NCBI RefSeq assembly: GCF_013004375.1
Contig: NZ_JABERI010000001.1
Coordinates: forward strand, 124,001 to 188,000
Direction of reading: 5' to 3'
Source: Acinetobacter terrae
Lineage (GTDB): Bacteria > Pseudomonadota > Gammaproteobacteria > Pseudomonadales > Moraxellaceae
Length of the DNA stretch: 64,000 nt
A program made the position numbers and the translations under genes. Below the pieces are notes generated by a model. It was not told the origin of the DNA, ran no database searches, and worked only from the letters and a program-made list of their open reading frames with translations. Shown piece after piece: positions 40,448 through 49,070 of the stretch. How positions within the stretch are numbered: position 1 is the stretch's first letter; each line of letters begins with the position of its first letter.

Positions 40448-41446
40448 TTAATTCAAGAACATCTCGTGACTATACAGCACTTCACTGCCATTCCAGTAGA
40501 TATATCCCTTTTCAATCAACTCCTTAAGTAATAATCTAACATCTGATTTCGGGAACATTTGCTCCAGTAAATCACGCAAGGCATAAATATCTTTCGGCTT
40601 GTCCGACTTTAATTCGCGCAATTTACGCGCAACAATGACCTGAACCGGATCAATTTTAGAGAAGTTTTTAAATAAATCTTTTTGCGCATGATGAATGGTA
40701 TTTGAATGCTCCAGTTCTTCATCTGAGGAAGATTCTGTTTGTAGTTGAGCAAAAATCGGGGAAATATTGTGTGCTGTTTCTGAAGGTGTTGCTTGCTCTA
40801 AATCAAGTTCCGTCCATTGTTTTAATAGTTTTTTACGGAAATTAATTTGCTCATCATAACGTTTCACAATTTTTAGATTAATCAGTAAAGCAATCAGCTG
40901 CTGCGCCTGGTCACTTTCAACTTGCAAAATATTACTGATCGAGTTTTTGAGCTTCTCAATCGAGTTCGGTTTGCCCTTCATTTTAGCCAAGGCATCACAA
41001 TATTTTTTGATTAATAGTAAATCTGGTTTTTGCTTAATCGTTTCGACACTTGGGATTTTATATTTTGAATTTAAACAAGATTTTTCAGCCTGAATTTGAA
41101 TCAAGTGACAGTTCATGTCTGAGGATTGCATCATCTCAAGCAGGATTTCACTGCTTGGCATGGCAGAAATGACTTCAATCGTCGTGTCAGGTTCTAACAA
41201 TGCAATCAGTTGCCCGACTACAACCGCATATTCAAATTCTTTATGATCGACCTCTGCAGTTTCTAAGATGACCACTTGTCCACTACTCACCCAACCTGAA
41301 AATTCGGTTAAATCTTCAAGTGAGTATTCAAACTTTCCTTGGCAGTTAAATAGGTAAATTACAGCGTAGTGTTGAATGATGTCACGCAACAATTGTGCGT
41401 TAGGCATATTCTTTTCAAGATCAAGAAGAACGACTTTGTTGGACAT
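40448..41446 (-). CDS. PIN-like-domain protein with an apparently degenerate active site
   Basis: 332 residues from ATG at 41446 (a TTG 15 nt upstream is possible). The first 125 residues follow the layout of bacterial PIN-like (NYN-related) RNase domains. 'VVLLDLEKN' matches the usual 'LLDxEN' strand, and 'FEYAVVVGQLIALLEPDTTIEVIS' matches 'LDFHIAYYLGRLAEQDPxxxFxIIS'. The acidic residues normally found in the second strand ('NALDF', 'SKDxGFD') are replaced here (HKEFEY, SAMPSSE), so catalysis is doubtful. The C-terminal half has helical repeats and a winged-helix-like end ('DIYALRDLLEQMFPKSDVRLLLKELIEKGYI'). The assignment is by eye. It lies 71 bp upstream of the small membrane protein gene on the same strand. 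Confidence 0.55.
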   Translation of the reverse strand: MSNKVVLLDLEKNMPNAQLLRDIIQHYAVIYLFNCQGKFEYSLEDLTEFSGWVSSGQVVILETAEVDHKEFEYAVVVGQLIALLEPDTTIEVISAMPSSEILLEMMQSSDMNCHLIQIQAEKSCLNSKYKIPSVETIKQKPDLLLIKKYCDALAKMKGKPNSIEKLKNSISNILQVESDQAQQLIALLINLKIVKRYDEQINFRKKLLKQWTELDLEQATPSETAHNISPIFAQLQTESSSDEELEHSNTIHHAQKDLFKNFSKIDPVQVIVARKLRELKSDKPKDIYALRDLLEQMFPKSDVRLLLKELIEKGYIYWNGSEVLYSHEMFLN

Positions 41447-41544
41447 AATCTCAATAGACAAGTAAGCAAACTTTGAGCCCGCATTAGAGCGAGCCTGAAT
41501 GAAAAGGTCAAATCAATTCAGCAAAAAGACCCGTGAACATTGAA

Positions 41545-41790
41545 TCAATAATGCGGTGGTCGATTGGTCATCGGATCAAAAGCGGCAATTCCATCGGATA
41601 AATCGGAAGACTCAATGCGTTGATACAAAAACTGCATTTGTTTTTTCAAATCAGCTATTTCGGCATGTTGCAGAGACACCTGTTCATTTAATTGTTCAAC
41701 TAAATCATCTAAAAATGTAATTCGCACTTGCAAATCTTCTATGGGTGCGGAAAATGACGCCTGATCATTAAGATTTTTTTGTTTAGTCAT
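41545..41790 (-). CDS. slyX: SlyX-like coiled-coil protein
   Basis: 81 residues, mostly one coiled coil ('IEDLQVRITFLDDLVEQLNEQVSLQHAEIADLKKQMQ' read in parts), ending in the SlyX hallmark PPHY. Its function is not established. It is divergent from uup with only 33 bp between the start codons, so the promoters overlap the coding starts. Confidence 0.9.
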   Translation of the reverse strand: MTKQKNLNDQASFSAPIEDLQVRITFLDDLVEQLNEQVSLQHAEIADLKKQMQFLYQRIESSDLSDGIAAFDPMTNRPPHY

Positions 41791-41823
41791 TTTAAGTCCT
41801 CATTTTGGATTTCAGGAAACAGT

Positions 41824-43719
41824 ATGGCCTATATTACGTTAAGGGATGTCCAACTCGCGTTTGGCGGACCTTCCCTGCTCGACGGCGCGAACTTCAATTT
41901 GGAACGCGGTGAACGAGTTTGTTTGATTGGCCGTAACGGTGAAGGTAAGTCTACTTTACTTAAACTCATTGAGGGAAGTTTACTACCGGATCGCGGTGAA
42001 GTTTCTATACAAAATGGCATCACCATTTCCATGCTTGCTCAAGATGTACCCATGGATTCTGGTAAAGTCGCTGACATCGTTGCCGACGGCGCAGGTGAAG
42101 CGGCTACTGTACTCAGAGCCTATCACGAAGCCAGTGATGCTTGTGTACTTGGCGATATGGAAGCATGCGACCGCATGGGTAACCTGCAGCACAAACTCGA
42201 TCAGGTCGATGGTTGGGCTTTGGAAACCAAAGTAAATTCTATTTTAAGCAAAATGGGTTTAGACCCTGATGCCGATTTAGCCGATTTATCCGGTGGTCGT
42301 AAACGTCGTGTCCTATTAGCACGTGCGCTACTCACCCAACCCGATGTACTTTTACTCGACGAACCAACCAACCACTTGGACGTTGAAAGTATTGAATGGT
42401 TAGAAAAATTCTTGCTTGATCAAAATAATTTAACCTTATTATTTATTTCGCATGACCGTTCATTTGTTGACAGCATTGCAACGCGTATTGTCGAACTCGA
42501 TCGTGGTACTTTGCGCAGCTATGAAGGTAACTACACACGTTACCTTGATCTTAAAGCGCAACAAATGGAAGCGGAAGAAAAGCAAAATGCTTTATTCGAT
42601 AAACGTTTGGCTGAAGAAGAAGTCTGGATTCGCCAGGGCATTAAAGCTCGCCGTACCCGTAACGAAGGTCGTGTACGTGCGCTGAAAGATTTACGTGAAG
42701 AATCTAAAGCACGTCGCTCGCAACAAGGCAAAGTGAGCATGGCAACGCAAGACGCCAACCGCTCGGGTAAATTGGTGTTCGATATCGAACATTTAAGTGT
42801 TGCTTTTGGCGATCAAGAACCCATCATCAAAGATTTCTCTGCATTGGTACTTCGTGGCGACCGTATTGGCTTGGTCGGTGACAATGGTGTGGGTAAAACA
42901 ACATTGATCAAAGCCATTTTAGGTGAGCTTGAGCATGGCGGCACAGTAAAAACCGGTACCCAGCTGGAAGTGGCCTATTTCGACCAATTACGTAATGCGC
43001 TGGACTTAGAGAAATCGGTTAAAGATAACATTTCTGAAGGTTCGGACTTTGTTGATGTTAACGGTGGTCGTCGTCATATCTACAGTTATCTTCAAGATTT
43101 CCTGTTCTCGCCTGAACGTGCGCGTACTCCGGTAAAAGCCTTGTCTGGTGGTGAACGTAACCGTATTCTATTGGCGAAACTACTCCTTAAACCATCGAAT
43201 TTAATTGTGATGGATGAGCCAACCAATGACCTGGATATGGTGACTCTAGAGCTATTAGAAGAAATGCTCGGTGGCTATACCGGTACATTACTTTTAATCT
43301 CGCATGACCGTGCATTCATGGACAATGTCGTTACATCGACCTGGGTGTTTGATGGTAAAGGTAACATTGATGAATACATTGGTGGTTATCAGGACTATCT
43401 TGAACAACGCCCGGATCAAACTGCTGTCGGTTTGAAGAGCGATGCAAAGAAAGCCGTCGCTAAAGCGGAAGCTGCTGTACCGAAAAAAGTAAAGTTGAGC
43501 TATAAAGATCAACGTGCTTTAGAGCAGTTACCGGCTGAAATTGAAGCGTTAGAGAAAGAACAGGCAGAGCTGAATGAGCAGCTTGCAGATGGCTCTTTAT
43601 TTGTTAAAGATGCCGATGCAGCCGCTCAAGTATCACAACGTTTAGCTGAAATTGACGAGCTATTGCTTGAGAAATTAGAACGTTGGGATGAATTAGAGAA
43701 CCTGACCCAAGGTAACTAA
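41824..43719 (+). CDS. uup: ABC-F ATPase Uup
   Basis: 631 residues from ATG at 41824 (AGGA 8 nt upstream); the open frame extends 45 nt further upstream into slyX without a ribosome-binding site. It has two ABC domains and no membrane part. Walker A sites are GRNGEGKST and GDNGVGKTT, signatures LSGGRKRR and LSGGERNR, and Walker B sites LLLDEPTNHLD and IVMDEPTNDLD. The linker between them (about 245-310) is Arg-rich, and the C-terminus is a coiled coil (about 540-630). Uup acts on ribosomes or branched DNA and suppresses precise transposon excision in E. coli. Confidence 0.95.
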   Translation: MAYITLRDVQLAFGGPSLLDGANFNLERGERVCLIGRNGEGKSTLLKLIEGSLLPDRGEVSIQNGITISMLAQDVPMDSGKVADIVADGAGEAATVLRAYHEASDACVLGDMEACDRMGNLQHKLDQVDGWALETKVNSILSKMGLDPDADLADLSGGRKRRVLLARALLTQPDVLLLDEPTNHLDVESIEWLEKFLLDQNNLTLLFISHDRSFVDSIATRIVELDRGTLRSYEGNYTRYLDLKAQQMEAEEKQNALFDKRLAEEEVWIRQGIKARRTRNEGRVRALKDLREESKARRSQQGKVSMATQDANRSGKLVFDIEHLSVAFGDQEPIIKDFSALVLRGDRIGLVGDNGVGKTTLIKAILGELEHGGTVKTGTQLEVAYFDQLRNALDLEKSVKDNISEGSDFVDVNGGRRHIYSYLQDFLFSPERARTPVKALSGGERNRILLAKLLLKPSNLIVMDEPTNDLDMVTLELLEEMLGGYTGTLLLISHDRAFMDNVVTSTWVFDGKGNIDEYIGGYQDYLEQRPDQTAVGLKSDAKKAVAKAEAAVPKKVKLSYKDQRALEQLPAEIEALEKEQAELNEQLADGSLFVKDADAAAQVSQRLAEIDELLLEKLERWDELENLTQGN

Positions 43720-43733
43720 TTTAGCCGCGTTAT

Positions 43734-43769
43734 AAAAGCACCTGTAAAGTATTTTGCAGGTGCTTTTTT
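43734..43769 (+). terminator. Terminator after uup
   Basis: AAAAGCACCTG (43734-43744) pairs with CAGGTGCTTTTTT (43757-43769) around a 12-nt loop. Confidence 0.88.
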
Positions 43770-43825
43770 ATTTAGAAAATAACTTCATGTTAAACTGCAG
43801 ATAACTTTTGGTATAAACGGTCATT

Positions 43826-44761
43826 ATGAGTAAAAAGCCAGACTACAAACCGGGTGAGTTTCAATGGTCTTTCCTTCTTCCTAAATATTGGGGCATTTGG
43901 ATTGGAATCATATTTTTAATGATTCTGGCAATTTTACCGTGGGCCATTCAGTATCGTTTAGCCACTTTTTTAGGCAATATTGCATTCAATCAGCTCAAAT
44001 CGCGCCGTAAAACAGCGATTCGGAATTTAGAGCTCTGTTTTCCAGAATGGACTGCCGAACAAGTTCAGGAAAATACCCGACAAGTTTTTGTCGATCAAAT
44101 GATTGGGATTTTTGAAACTTTAAATGCGTGGTATTGCCCGCAGTGGTTTAAAGGTCGTGTCAGTATTGAAGGTCTGGAACATCTCCAAAAAGCACAAGCT
44201 GAGGGCAAAGGGGTTTTACTGTTAGGCACACATTCAACATTATTGGATGCAGGTGGTTATTTGTGTGCTCAATATTTTGAGCCTGATGTGGTCTATCGTC
44301 CGCAGAATAATCCACTGCTGGATATGCTGATCTACCGCTGCCGTGCCACAATTTATACCCATCAAATTGACCATGATGATATGCGTGGTTTAATTCGTCA
44401 TTTAAAAAATGGCCGTGCGATTTGGTATAGTCCTGATCAAGACTATGGCCTAAAACAAGGCGTGATGGCACCCTTTTTTGGTACGCCTGCTGCAACGGTA
44501 ACTGCACATCGTCGGTTAATAAAGATGACCAAAGCTGCCGCGATTCCGCTGTATTTTTACCGTGATGGCAATATTGCCAATCCACAATACAAAGTCTTAA
44601 TTGAAGCACCTGTAGAAAATCTACCGAGCGAAGATGAAGTGGATGATGCAACACGTGTTAACAAGATCATTGAAAGTCAGCTGCGCATTGCACCGACTCA
44701 ATATATGTGGTTTCACCGTCGCTTTAAAACCCGCCCTGAAGGCTATGATAAAATTTATTAA
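43826..44761 (+). CDS. lpxL: Lipid A late acyltransferase, LpxL type
   Basis: 311 residues. One N-terminal membrane helix (about 22-42). The catalytic HxxxxD motif is 'GTHSTLLDAGG', followed by 'YRPQNNPLLDMLIYRCR' and 'WYSPDQDYG'. The C-terminus 'QYMWFHRRFKTRPEGYDKIY' is nearly that of E. coli LpxL. It adds a secondary acyl chain to Kdo-lipid A or lipid A at the inner membrane. LpxM or LpxP naming cannot be excluded by eye; in Acinetobacter the number and specificity of these enzymes differ from E. coli. A glycosyltransferase follows 37 bp later, fitting an LPS role. Confidence 0.88.
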   Translation: MSKKPDYKPGEFQWSFLLPKYWGIWIGIIFLMILAILPWAIQYRLATFLGNIAFNQLKSRRKTAIRNLELCFPEWTAEQVQENTRQVFVDQMIGIFETLNAWYCPQWFKGRVSIEGLEHLQKAQAEGKGVLLLGTHSTLLDAGGYLCAQYFEPDVVYRPQNNPLLDMLIYRCRATIYTHQIDHDDMRGLIRHLKNGRAIWYSPDQDYGLKQGVMAPFFGTPAATVTAHRRLIKMTKAAAIPLYFYRDGNIANPQYKVLIEAPVENLPSEDEVDDATRVNKIIESQLRIAPTQYMWFHRRFKTRPEGYDKIY

Positions 44762-44797
44762 TCAATCCCACCCTTTAAAATAATGAAGATAACACCT

Positions 44798-45904
44798 ATG
44801 AAAATTATGCAGCTTCTTCCTGAATTGAACAGTGGTGGTGTTGAACGTGGCACACTGGAAATTGCACGTGCACTTATTGCAGACGGTCACGAATCTTTGG
44901 TGGTTTCAAATGGTGGACGTCTGGTCGCCCAACTTGAAGCGGAAGGTTCACAACATCTTACTTTAGCCATTCATAAAAAATCTTTATCCAGCCTTTGGCA
45001 AATACGCCCTTTGCGTGATTTGATTGAACACCACCAACCTGACATTCTGCATGTTCGTTCACGCGTACCCGCATGGCTGACTCATTTTGCCTTAAAAGGC
45101 ATTCCGGCACATAAACGCCCACATCTCATTTCAACAGTGCACGGCTTTTATTCGACCAATCGTTATAGTGCTATCATGACGCAAGCGGAAAAAGTCATTG
45201 CTGTCTCGGACAGTGTGGTGAAATACATTACCGAGCATTATAAAAACTGCCCGCCTAAAAATATTGTGCGAATTTATCGCGGGATTTCGCCTCAAGAGTT
45301 TCCTCACGGCTATCAACCTTCTGCACAATGGATCAATCAAAGCTTTAAAGATTTCCCTCAACTGGAAAATAAGTTTTTAGTCTGCCTTCCCGGGCGTATT
45401 ACTCGTTTAAAAGGTCATGAAACTTTAATTGAATTAATGGAGCAACTGCAAAACCAGTATCCAAACCTACATGCTGTGGTGGTGGGTGGAGCGGATCCCA
45501 AAAAAGCAGCTTACTTAAAAGAAATGCAGGACAATATTCAAAGCAAAGGTTTAAGCGACAAAATCACCTTTGTTGGTCATCGTTCCGATATTCGTGAGTG
45601 GCTGGCTTTTAGTGATGTGGTGCTTTCTCTTTCAAATCAGGCGGAAACTTTTGGTCGTACGGCATTAGAAGCATTATCGGTGGGAACACCCGTGATTGGC
45701 TGGAATCGTGGCGGTGTGGCAGAGATTTTATCCAATGTTTATCCGCAAGGTTTAATTGAGGTAAATGATCAATCTGCACTATTAAATGCCGTAAAGCATC
45801 ATATTGATCAGCCCCAAGCAGTTGAGCCAGTCACGATGTTTAGCTTAAAAGAGATGTGTGATCAGACCATTCATTTATATAAACAGGTTTTAAGCTTAGA
45901 TTAA
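44798..45904 (+). CDS. Glycosyltransferase, GT4 family
   Basis: 368 residues from ATG at 44798 (GAAGA upstream); an ATG 15 nt earlier is possible. It has a two-domain GT-B fold: 'MQLLPELNSGGVERGTLEIARAL' at the start is the family's N-terminal signature, and the C-terminal half has 'CLPGRITRLKGHETLIEL' and the EX7E-type 'SNQAETFGRTALEALSVGTPVIGWNRGG'. It probably adds a sugar to the LPS/LOS core, given its position behind the acyltransferase. Donor and acceptor are unknown. Confidence 0.9.
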   Translation: MKIMQLLPELNSGGVERGTLEIARALIADGHESLVVSNGGRLVAQLEAEGSQHLTLAIHKKSLSSLWQIRPLRDLIEHHQPDILHVRSRVPAWLTHFALKGIPAHKRPHLISTVHGFYSTNRYSAIMTQAEKVIAVSDSVVKYITEHYKNCPPKNIVRIYRGISPQEFPHGYQPSAQWINQSFKDFPQLENKFLVCLPGRITRLKGHETLIELMEQLQNQYPNLHAVVVGGADPKKAAYLKEMQDNIQSKGLSDKITFVGHRSDIREWLAFSDVVLSLSNQAETFGRTALEALSVGTPVIGWNRGGVAEILSNVYPQGLIEVNDQSALLNAVKHHIDQPQAVEPVTMFSLKEMCDQTIHLYKQVLSLD

Positions 45905-46022
45905 ATTTGTTTAGCCCAGTCTGTGGATGATGTCTTCGTGACATACAAAAATAGGTTGGGCATAAAAAGATAGACTTAAATGAATCATCTAAAAATGATC
46001 AATGTTCTGTTCCTGTATAGAT

Positions 46023-46259
46023 TCACATAGACTCAGTCTGTCCTACTGGAACAAAACCTATTGATTCGTAAATTTCTATGGCTTGATGTTCAGCAACTAA
46101 ATTTTTTTGATGAAAATCATTATATTTTAATAACATTGCTTCCATCATTAATCGACCAACACCTATTTTAAGTTATTGAAACTTTGATAAATACATAGCT
46201 GAATTTTATTTTTAGGATCTTCTATAAAAGCATAACCCGAGTTCTGCATCCTGCAAAAC
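46023..46259 (-). pseudogene. Remnant of a GNAT acetyltransferase gene
   Basis: Two frames of the minus strand carry pieces of one GNAT protein. The upstream piece reads 'MQNSGYAFIEDPKNKIQL...'. After a frame change near 46160-46175 the second reads 'KIGVGRLMMEA' (the acetyl-CoA P-loop), then 'EHQAIEIYESIGFVPVG', the usual 'N-x-x-A-x-x-x-Y-x-x-x-GF' end, and stops at 46023. The central part appears shortened and the first frame hits TAG, so no intact enzyme can be made. Confidence 0.75.
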
Positions 46260-46274
46260 TCGGGTATATAAGGT
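46246..46274. repeat. Inverted repeat at the 5' end of the acetyltransferase remnant
   Basis: CCCGAGTT (46246-46253) and AACTCGGG (46267-46274) form an 8-bp perfect stem with a 13-nt loop. It could be a weak terminator for the minus-strand EEP gene or a scar of insertion. Confidence 0.6.
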
Positions 46275-46484
46275 TGTGCTTTTCAGATCATATTTTTATT
46301 ATATTCGTGCTATCCATTGCTGCATCATATCCATGATGACTCACCATCAGCCCAACATCGTCTTCCATAATGGGATTTTCCGTTCCCAACTCCTTGGCTG
46401 ATGAGTCTAGATTAAACAGAAATGAAAAAAAGAACTATTCGCAATTAACCTAAATCAATGTAAGCCATTTCGTACACTTTTCCT
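46275..46484. other. Gap between the EEP gene and the acetyltransferase remnant
   Basis: The minus strand holds a short frame (46288-46368, 26 codons, starting MEDDVGLMVSHHGYDAAM). It can be extended upstream without ATG for about 20 more codons. I cannot tell whether it is a small gene or debris. Nothing else is visible; the rest of the 45905-46022 side also lacks genes. Confidence 0.4.
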
Positions 46485-47627
46485 TTAATTGCTTTGAGCT
46501 ACTTTCGGGCCATTTTTATAGTCCTGTGCAATTTCATCAGTCACTAATTTTTCTTCTTTTTCTGCTTTTTCAATGCCTTCCTGAATAGCTTCTTGTGCTT
46601 CCTGTTCATCTGCATCAGTTTGTTCTAACTCGTCTTGGACTCGCTCAAAAACACGACCGGTTTGTAGCACGACATACACAGGAAAATGATCTGAGCCAAT
46701 ATGAGGTAAACGTTTCATATGCACCAAGGCAAAATCGGTACTATGAAATATATGATCTAGTGACCAGCGTAACAATGGATAATCTGCATGAAAAGTATTG
46801 ATATAATGCCGTCCTACACGCGGATCAAGCAGCCCACTAATCCGCTGAAATAATCGTGTGGTTCTTGACCATGCCACGTCATTCAAATCCCCCATCACAA
46901 TACAGCTTTCATCCAAACCTTTAATTTGATCTCCGACAATTAAAAGTTCTGCATCACGGAGTGTCGAGTCTTTGGCTTCGGTTGGGCTGGGCGGTTTAGG
47001 GTGCAAGCAATAGAGTTGTACAGGTTGGCCTGAAGGTAAAATCACCGTGGTATGAATGGAAGGAATTTCATCACTTAAAATGAATTTGACTTCGGTATCT
47101 TTCAACTCAAGACGGCTATACAGATGCATGCCATACAAATTATCCAACGGTACCGGCACACGATATGGATAATCTTTTTCAATCACTGAAAGTGCATTTT
47201 GCCAAGTTTGATCTGATTCTAATGTGAGGATCAAATCAGGTTGATGTTTTTGAATCTGTTCAATCAACAAGTGGTATTTATCATTTGTAGTCAATACATT
47301 GCAAACAATCAAAGAGATTTGCTTATCTGGATTGAGCTGATTCTTGCGAACTTTTTTGACCTGCTTTTTCCAGATAAAAGTATAAGGCAGCACCATTTTA
47401 AGTTGATAAGCCAGTGCAGCAATCAAAGCAATAAAGATAATTTGACGCCATAGATCCCACGGCTGATCCCAGACCAATAACAGCACAAAAGCAATCAGTC
47501 CCAAAACTAAAATTTGCAACCGTGGAAAATCAGCACCTCGAATCCACCATTCATCTCGTGGAATCAATGACCAAAATGTCAGCCATATGACAAAAACTGA
47601 AATTAACTCCACCCAAATCATAAGCAT
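46485..47627 (-). CDS. Membrane-anchored endonuclease/exonuclease/phosphatase-family protein
   Basis: 380 residues. Three hydrophobic segments lie at the N-terminus (about 3-20, 37-55, 60-80). Then comes an EEP-fold domain with 'LIVCNVLTTN' (the usual N-V), 'LTLESDQTW' (the metal-binding Glu), 'YCLHPKPP', 'VMGDLNDVAWS' (the GDFN-like motif) and 'SDHFPVYV' (the catalytic SDH). The acidic coiled tail (about 335-375) is unusual. Such proteins may be phosphodiesterases at the membrane or act on nucleic acids or lipids; the substrate is unknown. It is divergent from asd. Confidence 0.85.
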   Translation of the reverse strand: MLMIWVELISVFVIWLTFWSLIPRDEWWIRGADFPRLQILVLGLIAFVLLLVWDQPWDLWRQIIFIALIAALAYQLKMVLPYTFIWKKQVKKVRKNQLNPDKQISLIVCNVLTTNDKYHLLIEQIQKHQPDLILTLESDQTWQNALSVIEKDYPYRVPVPLDNLYGMHLYSRLELKDTEVKFILSDEIPSIHTTVILPSGQPVQLYCLHPKPPSPTEAKDSTLRDAELLIVGDQIKGLDESCIVMGDLNDVAWSRTTRLFQRISGLLDPRVGRHYINTFHADYPLLRWSLDHIFHSTDFALVHMKRLPHIGSDHFPVYVVLQTGRVFERVQDELEQTDADEQEAQEAIQEGIEKAEKEEKLVTDEIAQDYKNGPKVAQSN

Positions 47628-47808
47628 CTACTCTTTTGTAGCTTTTAGTTTTTCTTTGATGAAATAACTTTATCAATTTTGTATGTAACATAAACAAGAT
47701 ATTCCCCTCAATAATATTGATGTTTTCATTGTGTAGTACTTGCAGTTGTGGTCGCTTTTGATACACTCAAGCCCCCTTTTATTTTTTTACGCACCGAGGC
47801 AAAGTGAC

Positions 47809-48927
47809 ATGAAAGTAGGTCTGGTCGGTTGGCGCGGGATGGTTGGTTCTGTCCTCATGCAACGTATGGTTGAAGAGAATGATTTCGCTCATTTTGAGCC
47901 ATTCTATTTTTCTACCAGTAATGCCGGTGGTGAAGCCCCTGCGTTTGGTGGTAAGACTGCCCCAGCACTTATGGATGCATCAGACATTAGCAGTCTGAAG
48001 CAAATGGATGTCATTATTACCTGCCAAGGTGGTGATTACACCTCTGAAGTTTTCCCTAAATTAAAAGCGGAAAACTGGAACGGTTACTGGATTGATGCTG
48101 CATCTACCCTACGTATGGATGATGAAGCCATCATCGTACTTGATCCAGTCAACATGAACGTGATTAAAGATGGTTTAGTCAATGGCACTAAAACATTTGT
48201 GGGCGGTAACTGTACCGTTTCATTGATGTTGATGAGCATGGGCGCGCTTTACCAAAACAATTTGGTCGAGTGGATGACTGCAATGACTTATCAGGCAGCA
48301 TCAGGTGCAGGCGCACAAAACATGCGTGAACTGATCACAGGTATGGGTTATTTATATAATAATACCAAAGACTTGCTCGATGACCCACGTTCACCAATTC
48401 TAGACATTGATTCTAAAATTGCATCTTTGCAACGTGGTGAAGGCTTCCCTGCTGCCAACTTCGGTGTGCCTTTAGCTGGTTCTTTGATTCCATATATCGA
48501 CAAACAGCTCGACAATGGTCAGTCAAAAGAAGAGTGGAAAGCGCAAGTTGAAACCAACAAGATTTTAGGCAACCAACAAATTGTTCCGATTGATGGTCAC
48601 TGCGTGCGTATTGGTGCAATGCGTTGTCACTCTCAAGCTTTAACTTTAAAGCTTAAGAAAGACGTTCCTTTGGATGAAATTGAAGACATGATTCGTCAAT
48701 CCAACCCATGGGCAAAAGTCGTTCCAAATACCCGTGAAGCATCGATGACTGACCTGACTCCTGTAGCCGTTACCGGTACATTATCTGTTCCTGTCGGTCG
48801 TTTACGTAAACTGAATATGGGTAAAGAATATCTAGGCGCATTCACTGTAGGTGACCAATTACTTTGGGGTGCTGCGGAACCTTTACGCCGTATGCTTCGC
48901 ATCTTAATTGAATATAAAAATGCTTAA
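47809..48927 (+). CDS. asd: Aspartate-semialdehyde dehydrogenase
   Basis: 372 residues from ATG at 47809 (GAGG about 9 nt upstream); the open frame extends 69 nt further upstream without a ribosome-binding site. It reduces aspartyl phosphate to the semialdehyde for lysine, diaminopimelate, threonine and methionine. The Rossmann start is '[18 protein letters not shown]', the catalytic Cys in '[11 protein letters not shown]', and the substrate region '[17 protein letters not shown]'. It matches the Gram-negative form by length. A terminator follows. Confidence 0.97.
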   Translation: MKVGLVGWRGMVGSVLMQRMVEENDFAHFEPFYFSTSNAGGEAPAFGGKTAPALMDASDISSLKQMDVIITCQGGDYTSEVFPKLKAENWNGYWIDAASTLRMDDEAIIVLDPVNMNVIKDGLVNGTKTFVGGNCTVSLMLMSMGALYQNNLVEWMTAMTYQAASGAGAQNMRELITGMGYLYNNTKDLLDDPRSPILDIDSKIASLQRGEGFPAANFGVPLAGSLIPYIDKQLDNGQSKEEWKAQVETNKILGNQQIVPIDGHCVRIGAMRCHSQALTLKLKKDVPLDEIEDMIRQSNPWAKVVPNTREASMTDLTPVAVTGTLSVPVGRLRKLNMGKEYLGAFTVGDQLLWGAAEPLRRMLRILIEYKNA

Positions 48928-48948
48928 TTTTTAAAATTAAGAAAACGA

Positions 48949-48977
48949 AAAGTCGGTCACAATTGATCGGCTTTTTT
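48949..48977 (+). terminator. Terminator after asd
   Basis: AAAAGTCGGTCA...TGATCGGCTTTTTT stem with one mismatch and a T run. Confidence 0.82.
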
Positions 48978-49070
48978 TATGTATCCTTTATGTTAATATC
49001 TTACAATTGTTCAACATCTCGTTAATCTACAACTTTCGCAATGCGATACAAAATTGAGCTAAAAATTAAG

